DNA of 31,748 nucleotides from Pelotomaculum sp. UBA5255. GTDB taxonomy: Bacteria > Bacillota > Desulfotomaculia > Desulfotomaculales > Pelotomaculaceae. The DNA lies in the NCBI GenBank assembly GCA_002408725.1, contig DHTR01000058.1, positions 366 through 32,113 of the forward strand. The letters run 5' to 3'. Positions 15,867 through 22,915 of the stretch are shown piece by piece. A program made the position numbers and the translations under genes. Position 1 is the first letter of the stretch. Each line of letters begins with the position of its first letter. The notes below the pieces were generated by a model. It had not been told where the DNA came from and did not search any database. It worked only from the letters and a program-made list of their open reading frames with translations.

Positions 15867-15938
15867 TTGGCCCGGGTAGATCGAACATCCTTCGCCAGGA
15901 GTCAGGCGCTAATAGCAGGGAGGTTAATTAAATCGTAA
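15867..15938 (+). CDS. doubtful 23-codon ORF
   Basis: TTG at 15867 with AAAGGA 5 nt upstream opens MARVDRTSFARSQALIAGRL plus three residues and ends with TAA two bases before a terminator hairpin. The hairpin's U-tract is on the other strand. Basic and short; no family recognised. It may be a remnant or chance. Confidence 0.2.
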   Translation: MARVDRTSFARSQALIAGRLIKS

Positions 15939-15964
15939 AACGGGGTTGTTATCAGCAACCCCGT
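15932..15964 (-). terminator. intrinsic terminator of the FN3/CuAO-N gene
   Basis: Minus-strand ACGGGGTTG (15964-15956), 7-nt loop, CAACCCCGT (15948-15940), then TTTACGATTT: a 9-bp perfect GC-rich stem with a short T-tract, 37 bp after the stop at 16001. Confidence 0.75.
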
Positions 15965-16000
15965 TAACTATTAAACTAGTACCGTTAAACCTCGTTTTTC

Positions 16001-16765
16001 TTACCCGCTAATGCTTACGGTCCGTGTAACCCCGTCCCAGTCTACCTGGCAACCCAGCGCCTCCGAAACAAAGCGCAAGGGAACCAGAGTCCGGTCTTCA
16101 ATAATCTTTGCCGGTACATCCAACTCCACAGCCTGCCCGTTAACGTAGGCCTCACCGCCAATAATAAGCTTGATTTCCGTGTCGCTCCTCTTTGCCGTGA
16201 CGGTTTGGGTTTCACCGTTCCATTCCACGTCGGCCCCCAACGCTTCAAAAATCACCCTGAGCGGAACCAGCGTCCGGTCGTTTTCAATGACCGGAGGGAC
16301 GTCAAATTGGAGCATCTGACCATCTAAAACAACACGGATAGCATCGCCGGCTTTTGGCTCACCGGCCGGCCCCGTAATGTTAAACTCTTTGACCTTCCCG
16401 TAGCTGACGCCTCCCTTGTTAGTTGCAAAAGCCTTATAATAATACTTGCCCGGTGTCAAAGCCTTCAGCTCTTTGTCAAATTCTGCGGCAAAGTCGGCAG
16501 TCCCCGCCACTAGCTTATTCTTTACTTTTTGGTTATTGCCCCAGAAAAAGCCATACTCAACGATTTTCCCTCCGCAGTTTGATATGTATCCGTTCAGAAC
16601 GGCGGAATCAACAGTAGTGTTGGCCGCTTTTGTCTCGACCGACGGTCTCGTTGTTTCCCCTCAGCCATAAGCCTGATTTAAGTTCCCTACCGTAGCTGTT
16701 GCAACAAAGATTGCCAGCACGAAAAACATTTTTATCCACTTGCGCAGCTTTCCATGACAAATCAT
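16001..16765 (-). pseudogene. secreted FN3 + two copper-amine-oxidase-N domain protein with in-frame TGA
   Basis: Reading from ATG at 16765 gives 34 codons of a classic signal peptide (MICHGKLRKWIKMFFVLAIF, hydrophobic core, end NLNQAYG), then TGA at 16663-16661. The same frame continues without a break to 16001. The continuation holds an FN3-like module (VLNGYISN, YGFFWG, YYYKAFATN) and two CuAO-N-like stalk domains (each with ENDRTLVPLRVIFEALGADV- or EDRTLVPLRFVSEALGCQV-type motifs), as found on Firmicute surface proteins. No ATG with a ribosome site restarts the frame: the first start codon after TGA is GTG at 16510, inside the FN3 module and without a site. Single-base change of TGG or CGA to TGA, readthrough or a sequence error are possible. 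Nonsense-mutated gene is the plainest reading. Confidence 0.8.
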
Positions 16766-16941
16766 TGCATCACATCCCAAATTAAAATGAGGCTAAATAA
16801 AAACTAGTTTTATACCGGGTTTATTTATATTGTTAATTGACTGCTCAACCGATATTTTGTTAGAAAAATTATAACAGTCCCTTTTTTCAATGTAAAGGTT
16901 AATCTTTTTTCAGAAAACGGGCACAAGAGAACCCCGCAATA

Positions 16942-16980
16942 TGTTGTAGTTATTATGGTCTTATGGCCCTATATACAACA
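16942..16980. other. TGTTGTA/TACAACA inverted repeat
   Basis: Exact 7-bp inverse complements 25 bp apart, in the 298-bp gap 16766-17063 between the minus-strand thioredoxin-like gene and the pseudogene. It could be an operator for the pseudogene's promoter region, though the spacing is long. Nothing else is seen in this AT-rich gap. Confidence 0.2.
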
Positions 16981-17063
16981 CAATAATTTGACTATGATGT
17001 TGCCCTTCAGCGGAGGCTTGTTTTTTACTTACGCGAACATAAATGTTTTCCAGTATAACTGCT

Positions 17064-17303
17064 TTATAGTTCTTCCCTAACGTACTTCTTGATGTCCTCC
17101 TTTCCCGGAACCTTGCCGACAACCTTAACTTTGCCGTTAATCACCAGGCCAGGCGTGAGCATGATCCCGGCCGCGACAATTTCATTAATATCTTCCACTT
17201 TTTTGATCTCCGCTTCAATACCCATATCCCCAACAACCTCAGTTACTGATTTATACAGCGTTTTACATTTCGGGCATCCCGTTCCCAGTACTTTAATTTC
17301 CAT
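17064..17303 (-). CDS. thioredoxin-like small redox protein (glutaredoxin-type CPKC)
   Basis: 79-aa thioredoxin-fold protein of the 'redox-active disulfide protein 2' type. C10-P-K-C13 near the N-terminus after strand MEIKVLGTG, a conserved cis-proline in MLTPGLVING (about 48-57), and the final GKEDIKKYVREEL helix. These small proteins are often found beside ArsR regulators and metal/arsenite permeases, and here an ArsR gene is divergent. ATG at 17303 has GGAGGTG 5 nt upstream. It probably acts in the cytoplasm as a dithiol reductant or metal-handling partner; the substrate is not shown. Confidence 0.9.
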   Translation of the reverse strand: MEIKVLGTGCPKCKTLYKSVTEVVGDMGIEAEIKKVEDINEIVAAGIMLTPGLVINGKVKVVGKVPGKEDIKKYVREEL

Positions 17304-17337
17304 AATTTCACCTCCGCATTAAATCTTACGCCTTTTC

Positions 17338-17366
17338 ATTGTATATTCATTACCGGATTTAATCAA
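17338..17366 (-). promoter_or_regulatory. promoter of the thioredoxin-like gene
   Basis: Minus strand: TTGATT (17366-17361, 4/6), 17 bp, TACAAT (17343-17338, 5/6), 35 bp upstream of the ATG. Confidence 0.5.
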
Positions 17367-17427
17367 TAAACGGTTTACCTGACCGGGTTGGCGCAAGCGC
17401 TTATCTCCTGTAGGCTCCCCCCAACCC

Positions 17428-17457
17428 TTGCCGTGTGTAAACAGGATATAATATAAT
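17428..17457 (+). promoter_or_regulatory. promoter of the ArsR gene
   Basis: TTGCCG (17428-17433, 4/6), 18 bp, TATAAT (17452-17457, perfect). Predicted start near 17464, giving about 100 nt of leader that contains the inverted repeat at 17508-17533. Confidence 0.5.
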
Positions 17458-17507
17458 AAGTCCAGAATCTAAAAATATTATAAGTATCCTCAAAAAAACT
17501 ATAGTAG

Positions 17508-17533
17508 ATAAGGGTGATTCACAAACCCCTTAT
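17508..17533. promoter_or_regulatory. inverted repeat, likely ArsR operator
   Basis: ATAAGGG (17508-17514) and CCCTTAT (17527-17533), exact inverse complements with a 12-bp spacer; flanking CTATA and TATAG extend the symmetry with small gaps. Position just upstream of the ArsR start suggests autoregulation, as is usual in the family. Confidence 0.5.
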
Positions 17534-17563
17534 TATAGAAATCAAATGATGGGGGTTTATACA

Positions 17564-17941
17564 ATGGATGATAAAATTACTCAGAAAAAATCGGATTTTT
17601 TAAAGGCCCTGGCCCATCCAACTCGCTTAAATATCCTCCAGTCCTTGCGGGAGGGTGAGCGATGTGTTTGTGAAATCATTGAGCTGGTTGATGCAGAGCA
17701 GTCTAACACATCCCAGCACCTGTCTATTCTGAAAAAAAAGAACATTCTCACATCGCGTAAGGAAGGGCTTAAGGTCATTTACAGGATCAAGGATGATAAA
17801 ATATTCCTTCTTTTAAATCTACTGGAGCAACTCATTGCAAGCCAAATGGAAGAAAGCATGGACATCCTGGAAAACCTAAAAAAAAGGCAGATGGACGCGA
17901 ATTCAGGCAGCCGTTATTTGAACCCGCCCCATGGCAGTTAG
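17564..17941 (+). CDS. arsR: ArsR/SmtB-family metalloregulator with CxC sensor site
   Basis: 125-aa winged-helix repressor. KALAHPTRLNILQSL (helix 1-2), ERCVCEIIELV carrying the CxC metal-binding motif of arsenite/cadmium-sensing members, and SNTSQHLSILKKKNILTSRK as recognition helix. The C-terminal tail MEESMDILENLKKRQ is helical. Start ATG 17564, with GATGGGGG 8 nt upstream, chosen over ATG 17546, which has no site. Divergent from the thioredoxin-like gene; own promoter and operator are visible. The expected downstream permease is absent: only a 13-codon frame (17963-18004) with a good GGAAGG site remains. Ligand As(III), Cd(II) or Pb(II) cannot be told apart from sequence alone. Confidence 0.93.
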   Translation: MDDKITQKKSDFLKALAHPTRLNILQSLREGERCVCEIIELVDAEQSNTSQHLSILKKKNILTSRKEGLKVIYRIKDDKIFLLLNLLEQLIASQMEESMDILENLKKRQMDANSGSRYLNPPHGS

Positions 17942-18065
17942 AGAAACTGGAAGGTTTAAAATATGATTCGTGGCGCCACTCGCGGCATTGGCAACTACCC
18001 ATAAAATAAATTCACCGGGACACTCCCAGAAACCTACCTGTGTATGTTTTAGCAAATCGCCTTTT

Positions 18066-18908
18066 CTAGGCGGGGCTTACATGGGGGCAGATCGTCCTGA
18101 AGGTACAGTTTTTACATTTCCAGGCAATCCCCGGGGGCAGCGGCGTGATCTCGCCCTCAAGCAGCGCAGCCATGGTTTTGAGCAACTCCACCGCATTGTC
18201 CGGACTACTTTTCTGTTCGTAAGTTTCAATCTTATTAGCCTGCTTGACCCTGATCTGCACCCTGGTTTTCGGCCGGTCCAGGAAGTAGGCATACAGCCCG
18301 GCCTGGGCCTGGGCCACAGGCTTAAGATAGTGCAGCAGGTAGTAGCTGCTGACTGACTTAAACTCATACACAAATTCGTCTGTAAGCCCGTCCGGGATTC
18401 CGACAATACAATGACCTTCCCACTCCCAGAAGGCTTTAACAGTCGGGTACTTCTCGGCGAACTCTGAATTTTCCAGGTCGCCCGTTTCATGCAGAGGGTA
18501 CACCCTGCCAGAAAGGGTACGCCATTGTGAGTAGGTAATTTTTACAGGTTCATGAAATTCACCAAAATGCTTCTTAAACTTGGCGGCATCCAGTTTGGCA
18601 TAAAGAGCTGCCTCACCGGTTTCCAGGTTAAGCACCTTTTCAAAAGACTCCCCGGGCGGAGTTAAAAAACCAGACTTGCTATTAATAGGAAGCAGTGATT
18701 TTAGATTGGGAATAACGTAAACCGAAGGTTCAACCACCGGTATCTCATAATAATTACTCCCACCGCCGCGTTCCTTGATCTGTTCTACGTTGCGGCGGGC
18801 GATTTCCTCGTTTTCCCTGCACCGGATAATCGATTCAAAATGGCACCATTTTTGTTTGGCTATATTCCCGGCCAGAAAAAAAGTGGGGCTGCCAGTCAAA
18901 TATTCCAC
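18066..18908 (-). CDS. Cas4/RecB-like PD-(D/E)XK nuclease with Fe-S cysteines
   Basis: 280-aa predicted nuclease. GHCIVGIPDGLTDEFVYEFKS holds the PD-(D/E)XK core with D173, E182 and K184. QAQAGLYAYFL (200-210) matches the QxxxY motif of RecB/Cas4 nucleases. The C-terminal C265-x2-C268-x5-C274 with an N-terminal Cys (C22 or C30) matches the four-cysteine [4Fe-4S] site of Cas4/AddB-type proteins. No cas gene or CRISPR array is nearby, so it is a stand-alone member. The start is GTG at 18908; TTG at 18899, with AGGTGG 5 nt upstream, is equally possible. An intrinsic terminator at 18952-18997 separates it from the upstream ferritin-like gene. The role in DNA repair, competence or defence is unknown. 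Confidence 0.8.
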   Translation of the reverse strand: MEYLTGSPTFFLAGNIAKQKWCHFESIIRCRENEEIARRNVEQIKERGGGSNYYEIPVVEPSVYVIPNLKSLLPINSKSGFLTPPGESFEKVLNLETGEAALYAKLDAAKFKKHFGEFHEPVKITYSQWRTLSGRVYPLHETGDLENSEFAEKYPTVKAFWEWEGHCIVGIPDGLTDEFVYEFKSVSSYYLLHYLKPVAQAQAGLYAYFLDRPKTRVQIRVKQANKIETYEQKSSPDNAVELLKTMAALLEGEITPLPPGIAWKCKNCTFRTICPHVSPA

Positions 18909-18951
18909 CTGCTTTCAGGAACTCATTAACGTAAGTAATTAAGCAAAAACG

Positions 18952-18997
18952 AAAAAAATCCTGCACATAAAGGCTAACTCTGCAGGATTTCGTTCTT
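18952..18997. terminator. bidirectional intrinsic terminator
   Basis: AAATCCTGCA (18956-18965) and TGCAGGATTT (18981-18990), a 10-bp perfect stem with 15-nt loop. On the minus strand it is followed by TTTTCGTTTTTG, on the plus strand by CGTTCTTTTTT. The minus reading would end the ferritin-like transcript. Confidence 0.8.
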
Positions 18998-19113
18998 TTT
19001 TGCAGATCCGGTACTGACAAGTGCGCCACTGTTTTTAGCCGGAAACTAAATAGATCTCATTTTAAGGATCTTCACTGATCTGGATAATCATTGACGGGAA
19101 TCGAGCGAGTACG

Positions 19114-19143
19114 GGCTGTCGGGACGCGATCAGCCTGACAGCC
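19114..19143 (-). other. hairpin at the 3' end of the ferritin-like gene
   Basis: GGCTGTC/GACAGCC, 7-bp stem and 16-nt loop, starting 4 nt after the stop codon of the ferritin-like gene. No T-tract follows, so it may be a 3'-protective stem rather than the terminator. Confidence 0.4.
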
Positions 19144-19147
19144 GCAT

Positions 19148-19651
19148 TTACTTGCAATATTTTTGCATAACCTCGTTAAACAATTTGATATGGTGGTATT
19201 CGTCAAGGATGATCCTTTCCAGCAGTTCTTTAATATAGCGATCGGCAATCCTTTGCTGGTGATCGCGGTAAAAAGCGATGGCAGCCCATTCTCCCGCGAT
19301 ATCCGCCGCCAGCATGTCGCAAAGGCTCAGACCATAATAAACATAAGCACCACTCCAGTAAACCTCCTGGTTATTACGAATAACCCGGTAGCGCGGGCTA
19401 ACTCCCAGGAGGCGGATGGTATCAGCCAGCAGCTCCATGTGATGCATTTCCACCAGGGAGACGCATTCCAACAAATTGGCCACTTCCGGATTGATCGCCT
19501 TGAGGACAAAGTAGTGATACAAATACTGTTCTATGGCCGTGATTTCACTGACAACCCCGGTGTAGTCCTCCAGTAGAAGCTCGGCGTACTGCCGGTTAGG
19601 CGCCATGACCCGGACAGGCGGATAAGGAGCAGGGTAGCCGCACCTTAGCAT
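19148..19651 (-). CDS. ferritin-like diiron-domain protein
   Basis: 167-aa four-helix ferritin-like protein. Two E-x-x-H motifs, E68/H71 (VEMHHMELL) and E151/H154 (LDEYHHIKLF), with E41 (AIEQYLYHYF, or E36) and E121 (GEWAAIAFY), supply the six ligands expected of a diiron or dimanganese centre. The N-terminus YPAPYPPVRVMAPNRQYAELL is typical of clostridial members annotated as ferritin-like or CotJC/manganese-catalase-related. A role in oxidative stress or spore coat is plausible but not shown. ATG at 19651 lacks a clear ribosome site. It is a single gene flanked by terminators on both sides. Confidence 0.82.
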   Translation of the reverse strand: MLRCGYPAPYPPVRVMAPNRQYAELLLEDYTGVVSEITAIEQYLYHYFVLKAINPEVANLLECVSLVEMHHMELLADTIRLLGVSPRYRVIRNNQEVYWSGAYVYYGLSLCDMLAADIAGEWAAIAFYRDHQQRIADRYIKELLERIILDEYHHIKLFNEVMQKYCK

Positions 19652-19778
19652 ATCCGGTGTGTGTGTTGTTTTTCCTTGCAGAAGTATCCCCCCCTAATTT
19701 AATTAATTTAGTAGAATGTTTATTGAGGACGAAAAAAATTATACCAAAAACAATTTAGAAGCCTGGGGTTTCTGCTCT

Positions 19779-19810
19779 AAAAAACAACCCTGTGCTTTAT
19801 GCCGGGTTGT
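19779..19810 (-). terminator. minus-strand intrinsic terminator without an obvious gene
   Basis: Minus strand ACAACCC (19810-19804), 13-nt loop, GGGTTGT (19790-19784), TTTTTAG. The only sequence upstream on this strand is antisense to the plus-strand gene at 19941-20681, and then arsM, so it may stop read-through from the ArsR-ArsM operon. Confidence 0.6.
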
Positions 19811-19940
19811 CTTAGCTTGAAAGCTTTTGTTTTAATATATAGAACGGGATGTCAAAATGGTTTCTAAAATATTTATTGTGTCGGTAGGGCTTCTTTACAA
19901 GTATCTAGAATTAAAGATCCATTGAAAGGAGCAGTGCATA

Positions 19941-20681
19941 ATGAAACGCATAAGCTGGGAAGCAAAGCTTGGAATATCCCTCATCGCCTTTTCGGCAGCC
20001 GTTTACCTGGCAAAATATATTACCCTGGGGGATCCGGTAAACACTTACAACTATGTCTTCAATGCCCTGGGCTTTCTCCCGATTAATGTCCTCCTTGTGA
20101 CCCTGATCCTCAATAAGCTGCTCAGCATCAGGGCAAAGCGGGACAGGATGGAAAAGCTCAATATGGTTATTGGAACGTTTTTCAGCGAGGTAGGCACACT
20201 GCTGTTAACCTATTTTTCAGACCAGGATCCCAGGCTTGACCAAATCAGGGAACATCTTCTGGTGAATGCTAATTGGTCTGACCAAGATTTTTTGTTGAAA
20301 AACACCCCGCTTAAAGACTACTCTTATCAAGTCGATGTCCAAAAGGTTGCAATGGAGAAACTAAAGCACTGGCTGGCGGGAAAAAGGGATTTCCTTCTGA
20401 GACTTTTGGAAAATCCAGTTTTACTGGAACACGAGTCCTTTACCGCTTTGCTTCGGGCCGTCTTTCATCTGGCGGAGGAACTGGAGCGCAGGCAGGACTT
20501 CAAAGACCTGCCCGACACCGACATAAAGCACCTGGAGGACGACATCAACAGGGCCTATAGTCACCTGGCTTTACAATGGCTGTCCTACATGCAGTACCTG
20601 AAAAAGCACTATCCCTATCTCTTCTCCTTTGCCCTGAGGACGAACCCCTTTGATCAGAAGGCCTCTCCAATCGTGCATTAA
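19941..20681 (+). CDS. membrane-anchored helical protein, unknown
   Basis: 246 aa. Two hydrophobic segments at about 10-27 (LGISLIAFSAAVYLAKYI) and 40-60 (NALGFLPINVLLVTLILNKLL), then a positive stretch (RAKRDRMEK) and a long soluble, largely helical cytoplasmic domain with many charged residues (about 70-230). No catalytic motif is evident. I do not recognise the family, although similar two-helix plus helical-domain proteins occur in anaerobes. AAAGGAG lies 8 nt before the ATG. It converges on arsM with a 10-bp gap and no terminator, leaving room for antisense interaction. Confidence 0.8.
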   Translation: MKRISWEAKLGISLIAFSAAVYLAKYITLGDPVNTYNYVFNALGFLPINVLLVTLILNKLLSIRAKRDRMEKLNMVIGTFFSEVGTLLLTYFSDQDPRLDQIREHLLVNANWSDQDFLLKNTPLKDYSYQVDVQKVAMEKLKHWLAGKRDFLLRLLENPVLLEHESFTALLRAVFHLAEELERRQDFKDLPDTDIKHLEDDINRAYSHLALQWLSYMQYLKKHYPYLFSFALRTNPFDQKASPIVH

Positions 20682-20691
20682 TTGCTTCTTC

Positions 20692-21513
20692 TTACTGGTT
20701 GACCAGGGCGGCGGGTTTCCTAGCCCGGATAAAAGCGCTGACCACTGCTCCATCGGCCTCGCGGCGAGCGGCCTCAGATATGCCTTGCAGTATTGCGTCT
20801 GGATTGTAGCGTCTGGTCACTTCCAGGCCAATATCCCTAAAGCCGGCGGCGGCCAGTTTATACCGATAATCTTTTTCCAGCATGGCGCCGGCCACACAGC
20901 CCGCCCAGGCCAACAGGTTCTTTTGCACCTCGCAGGGCAGGGGCCGGGTCAGGATGATATCCGAAACGGCGAGCCGGCCACCGGGCTTCAGCACACGGTA
21001 GGCTTCCTGCAACACCCTGTCCTTGTCTACGGAGAGATTAATGACGCAGTTGGAGATAATAACATCCACGGTGTTCTCGGGCAGGGGGATTTCCTCAATA
21101 TGCCCCTTTAGAAACTCCACATTCTGAATACCGGCTTTTTCCTGGTTGGCCCTGGCTTCAGCCAGCATTTCATCGGTCATGTCCAGGCCGTAAGCTTTTC
21201 CACCCGGGGCTACCCGGCGGGCGGAAAGCAGCACGTCCAGACCAGCCCCGCTGCCCAGATCAAGCACCACTTCCCCGGGGCGCAGTTCCGCCAGGGCTGT
21301 CGGGTTACCGCATCCGAAAGATGCGTCGGCGGCTTCACGGAGCAGGTCGCCCACCTCATCCGGCCGGTACAGGCCGCCTGTTATAGCTTCCGTGGCAGGA
21401 CCCTGAGGGCTCCCGCAGCAGCCTCCCCCCCGGCTGTCACCACAGCAACCTTTTTTTTGGCTGATAGCCCGGGCATACTTTAGCCGAATCACTTCACGGA
21501 TATCCTTTGTCAA
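20692..21513 (-). CDS. arsM: arsenite S-adenosylmethionine methyltransferase ArsM
   Basis: 273-aa SAM-dependent enzyme that methylates As(III), giving volatile or less retained species. SAM motif VLDLGSGAGLDVLL (83-96), followed by DMTDEML. The three conserved arsenic-binding cysteines are C68 (SFGCGNP), C156 (SNCVINLS) and C206 (WAGCVAGA). The N-terminus adds two cysteine pairs, KGCC (23-24) and GGCC (32-33), in a Gly-rich stretch, perhaps for metal capture. The start is TTG at 21513, with AGGAGGG 7 nt upstream. It forms an operon with the upstream ArsR gene (49-bp gap). Confidence 0.95.
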   Translation of the reverse strand: MTKDIREVIRLKYARAISQKKGCCGDSRGGGCCGSPQGPATEAITGGLYRPDEVGDLLREAADASFGCGNPTALAELRPGEVVLDLGSGAGLDVLLSARRVAPGGKAYGLDMTDEMLAEARANQEKAGIQNVEFLKGHIEEIPLPENTVDVIISNCVINLSVDKDRVLQEAYRVLKPGGRLAVSDIILTRPLPCEVQKNLLAWAGCVAGAMLEKDYRYKLAAAGFRDIGLEVTRRYNPDAILQGISEAARREADGAVVSAFIRARKPAALVNQ

Positions 21514-21562
21514 ATTAGTTCCCTCCTAATATCAAGTATTCTTGATGCATGAGATAAGAAAA

Positions 21563-21874
21563 TTATCCCAACTTAAAATCCCCAATTAACTGCTCTAGAT
21601 ACTGTCTCAGGGCTTCCTGGTTCAGGCGGTAAAACTTCCACCTGCCCCGCGGTTCCTCATTTACCAGCCCGGCCTCAGCCAGCTCCTTCAGATGATAAGA
21701 AACCCTGGACTGAATCATGCCCAAACTCTCCATTAATTCACAATTACATAGGCCTGGCCGGCCTTTTTCACCGGGCAGGGAGCAACAATCTGTGCTGCTC
21801 TCTGCCAGCATCTTTAAGATACGGTATCGTATTGGATCGCTTAATGCCTTTGCAATCTTTTCTGTGTTTCCCAT
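21563..21874 (-). CDS. arsR: ArsR-family repressor of the arsM operon
   Basis: 103-aa winged-helix regulator. KALSDPIRYRILKML, then STDCCSLPGEKGRPGLCNCEL with four cysteines, a loop longer than usual, and recognition helix IQSRVSYHLKELAEAGLV. The Cys arrangement differs from the ELCVC motif of the first ArsR in the window (17564-17941), so the two may sense different ligands or oxidation states; As(III) is likely given arsM. No Shine-Dalgarno precedes ATG 21874, and the operator-like repeat ends 10 bp upstream, which fits a leaderless or very short leader transcript. Confidence 0.93.
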   Translation of the reverse strand: MGNTEKIAKALSDPIRYRILKMLAESSTDCCSLPGEKGRPGLCNCELMESLGMIQSRVSYHLKELAEAGLVNEEPRGRWKFYRLNQEALRQYLEQLIGDFKLG

Positions 21875-21883
21875 AAGTGCAGC

Positions 21884-21903
21884 ATATCAAAAGAAATTGA
21901 TAT
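21884..21903. promoter_or_regulatory. operator-like inverted repeat before ArsR-ArsM
   Basis: ATATCAA (21884-21890), 6-bp spacer AAGAAA, TTGATAT (21897-21903): perfect 7-bp symmetry 10-29 bp upstream of the start codon. The half-site differs from that at 17508-17533, so the two ArsR proteins probably do not share operators. Confidence 0.55.
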
Positions 21904-22053
21904 TAACAAGTACTGGTTAATAATTAATTGAACCTTTTCACAACTAAGACATTCTTGCCGCAATTCTCCACCAGAAAATGAAAATTATGTCTTCAGAATA
22001 GTCGCACATCGTGATATGGATTATTACTCCCGGACTGCCTTGCTCTTGAAGGT

Positions 22054-22093
22054 ATTAGAAAGTCCGTCTCGTGAACGAGACGGACTTTCTAAT
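22054..22093. terminator. 40-bp perfect palindrome, probable terminator
   Basis: 19-bp arms that are exact inverse complements around a 2-nt centre (core AGTCCGTCTCGT / ACGAGACGGACT). It begins 36 bp after the stop of the DUF2680-like gene. The arms end in AAA/TTTCTAAT rather than a long T-tract. Terminator is the likely function; a miniature mobile-element stem cannot be excluded. Confidence 0.6.
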
Positions 22094-22128
22094 TTAGTAA
22101 TTTAGTACTCAAGGCAATAATAGAGCAC

Positions 22129-22680
22129 TTATTGGGCCGGCGCGTTTAGATAGGGACAGACACCTGTTCCCTTACCAAAACCCTTACCGCCGCTGAACCC
22201 GTTGTTTGCGCCCATTCCGGCCGGCCCAACCGTGGTGCGATTGATGTTGGCCTTAATGCGGTCGGCCATAGTTGTCTTGTGCAGGCCGGCCTGGTCCCGG
22301 GTCAGTTTACCGTTGCTTACCAACTGGTCAAGTTGGGCGATGCGCTCCTTCATGATCAAGTCAATTAACTCTTGTTCCGTTTTGCCGTAGTCGGCTGCTA
22401 CCTGCACCAGGGACTTACCGGATTGCCGGGCAGCAACCAGTTCTTCCTGGCTGATGCCGAGAAAACCGGCAACGGTGGCGGACATCGAGCCGGCAGTGCG
22501 TCCGAGACCCTGTCCCATTCCTCCCCTAGCTAGATCCGTTACCTGCGCGCCTTTGCCCTGGCCCTGGCCCTGGCCCTGGCCCCGACCCTGACCCGGCCCG
22601 CCTGCGGCAAAAGCAGCCGCGCTGAAGGTCAGCAACAGGGCTGAAATACCCAGTACTACAAAGATCTTTTTGACGGTCAA
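22129..22680 (-). CDS. secreted DUF2680-like protein with Gly-Gln repeat
   Basis: 183-aa exported protein. Signal peptide TVKKIFVVLGISALLLTF ending in AAAFAAG, then a GQGQGQGQGKG low-complexity stretch and a helical domain GISQEELVAARQSGKSLVQV to IKANINRT, the DUF2680/YckD-like helix pair often found in Gram-positive secreted proteins (confidence moderate). The C-terminal part is Gly-rich (GGKGFGKGTG). Start chosen at TTG 22680, with GGAGGTG 6 nt upstream. The in-frame ATG at 22695 contains that site and is rejected. Function unknown, extracellular. Confidence 0.8.
   Translation of the reverse strand: MTVKKIFVVLGISALLLTFSAAAFAAGGPGQGRGQGQGQGQGKGAQVTDLARGGMGQGLGRTAGSMSATVAGFLGISQEELVAARQSGKSLVQVAADYGKTEQELIDLIMKERIAQLDQLVSNGKLTRDQAGLHKTTMADRIKANINRTTVGPAGMGANNGFSGGKGFGKGTGVCPYLNAPAQ
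22553..22588. repeat. GGCCCT hexanucleotide tandem repeat
   Basis: About five copies of a 6-bp unit (GGCCCT, last copies degenerate) encoding Gly-Gln dipeptides on the minus strand within the DUF2680-like protein. A candidate for in-frame length variation. Confidence 0.8.
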
Positions 22681-22884
22681 ATCGAACACCTCCATTTATT
22701 TGATTAACCGTATTATACCCGCCGGTTGTCAAGATACCGTCGAGGGATTGTCAAGATTTTGTTAAGAAAGGAGAGTGTTTTCCGCTTCAGGCTACCTTTT
22801 TACGGCTGTCACGAACCGGAACATTTACCGCCCGGTGTAACATCAAATCGTCATGAAGCACTGCCCACGAACCTGGACTGAGGG

Positions 22885-22905
22885 GAAAAAACTCCCTTTG
22901 GGGAG
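22885..22905 (-). terminator. intrinsic terminator of the lipoprotein gene
   Basis: Minus strand CTCCC (22905-22901), loop CAAA, GGGAG (22896-22892), TTTTTT. It starts 11 bp past the stop codon at 22916. Confidence 0.75.
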
Positions 22906-22915
22906 GAGGTGTAAG

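Noticed and set aside
17963..18004. 13-codon ORF after ArsR with a good GGAAGG site
   Set aside because: Too short to call a gene; noted only as a possible remnant of a lost downstream gene.
18835..19029. 64-codon minus-strand frame upstream of the Cas4-like gene
   Set aside because: It runs through the terminator at 18952-18997 and into the nuclease gene in another frame.
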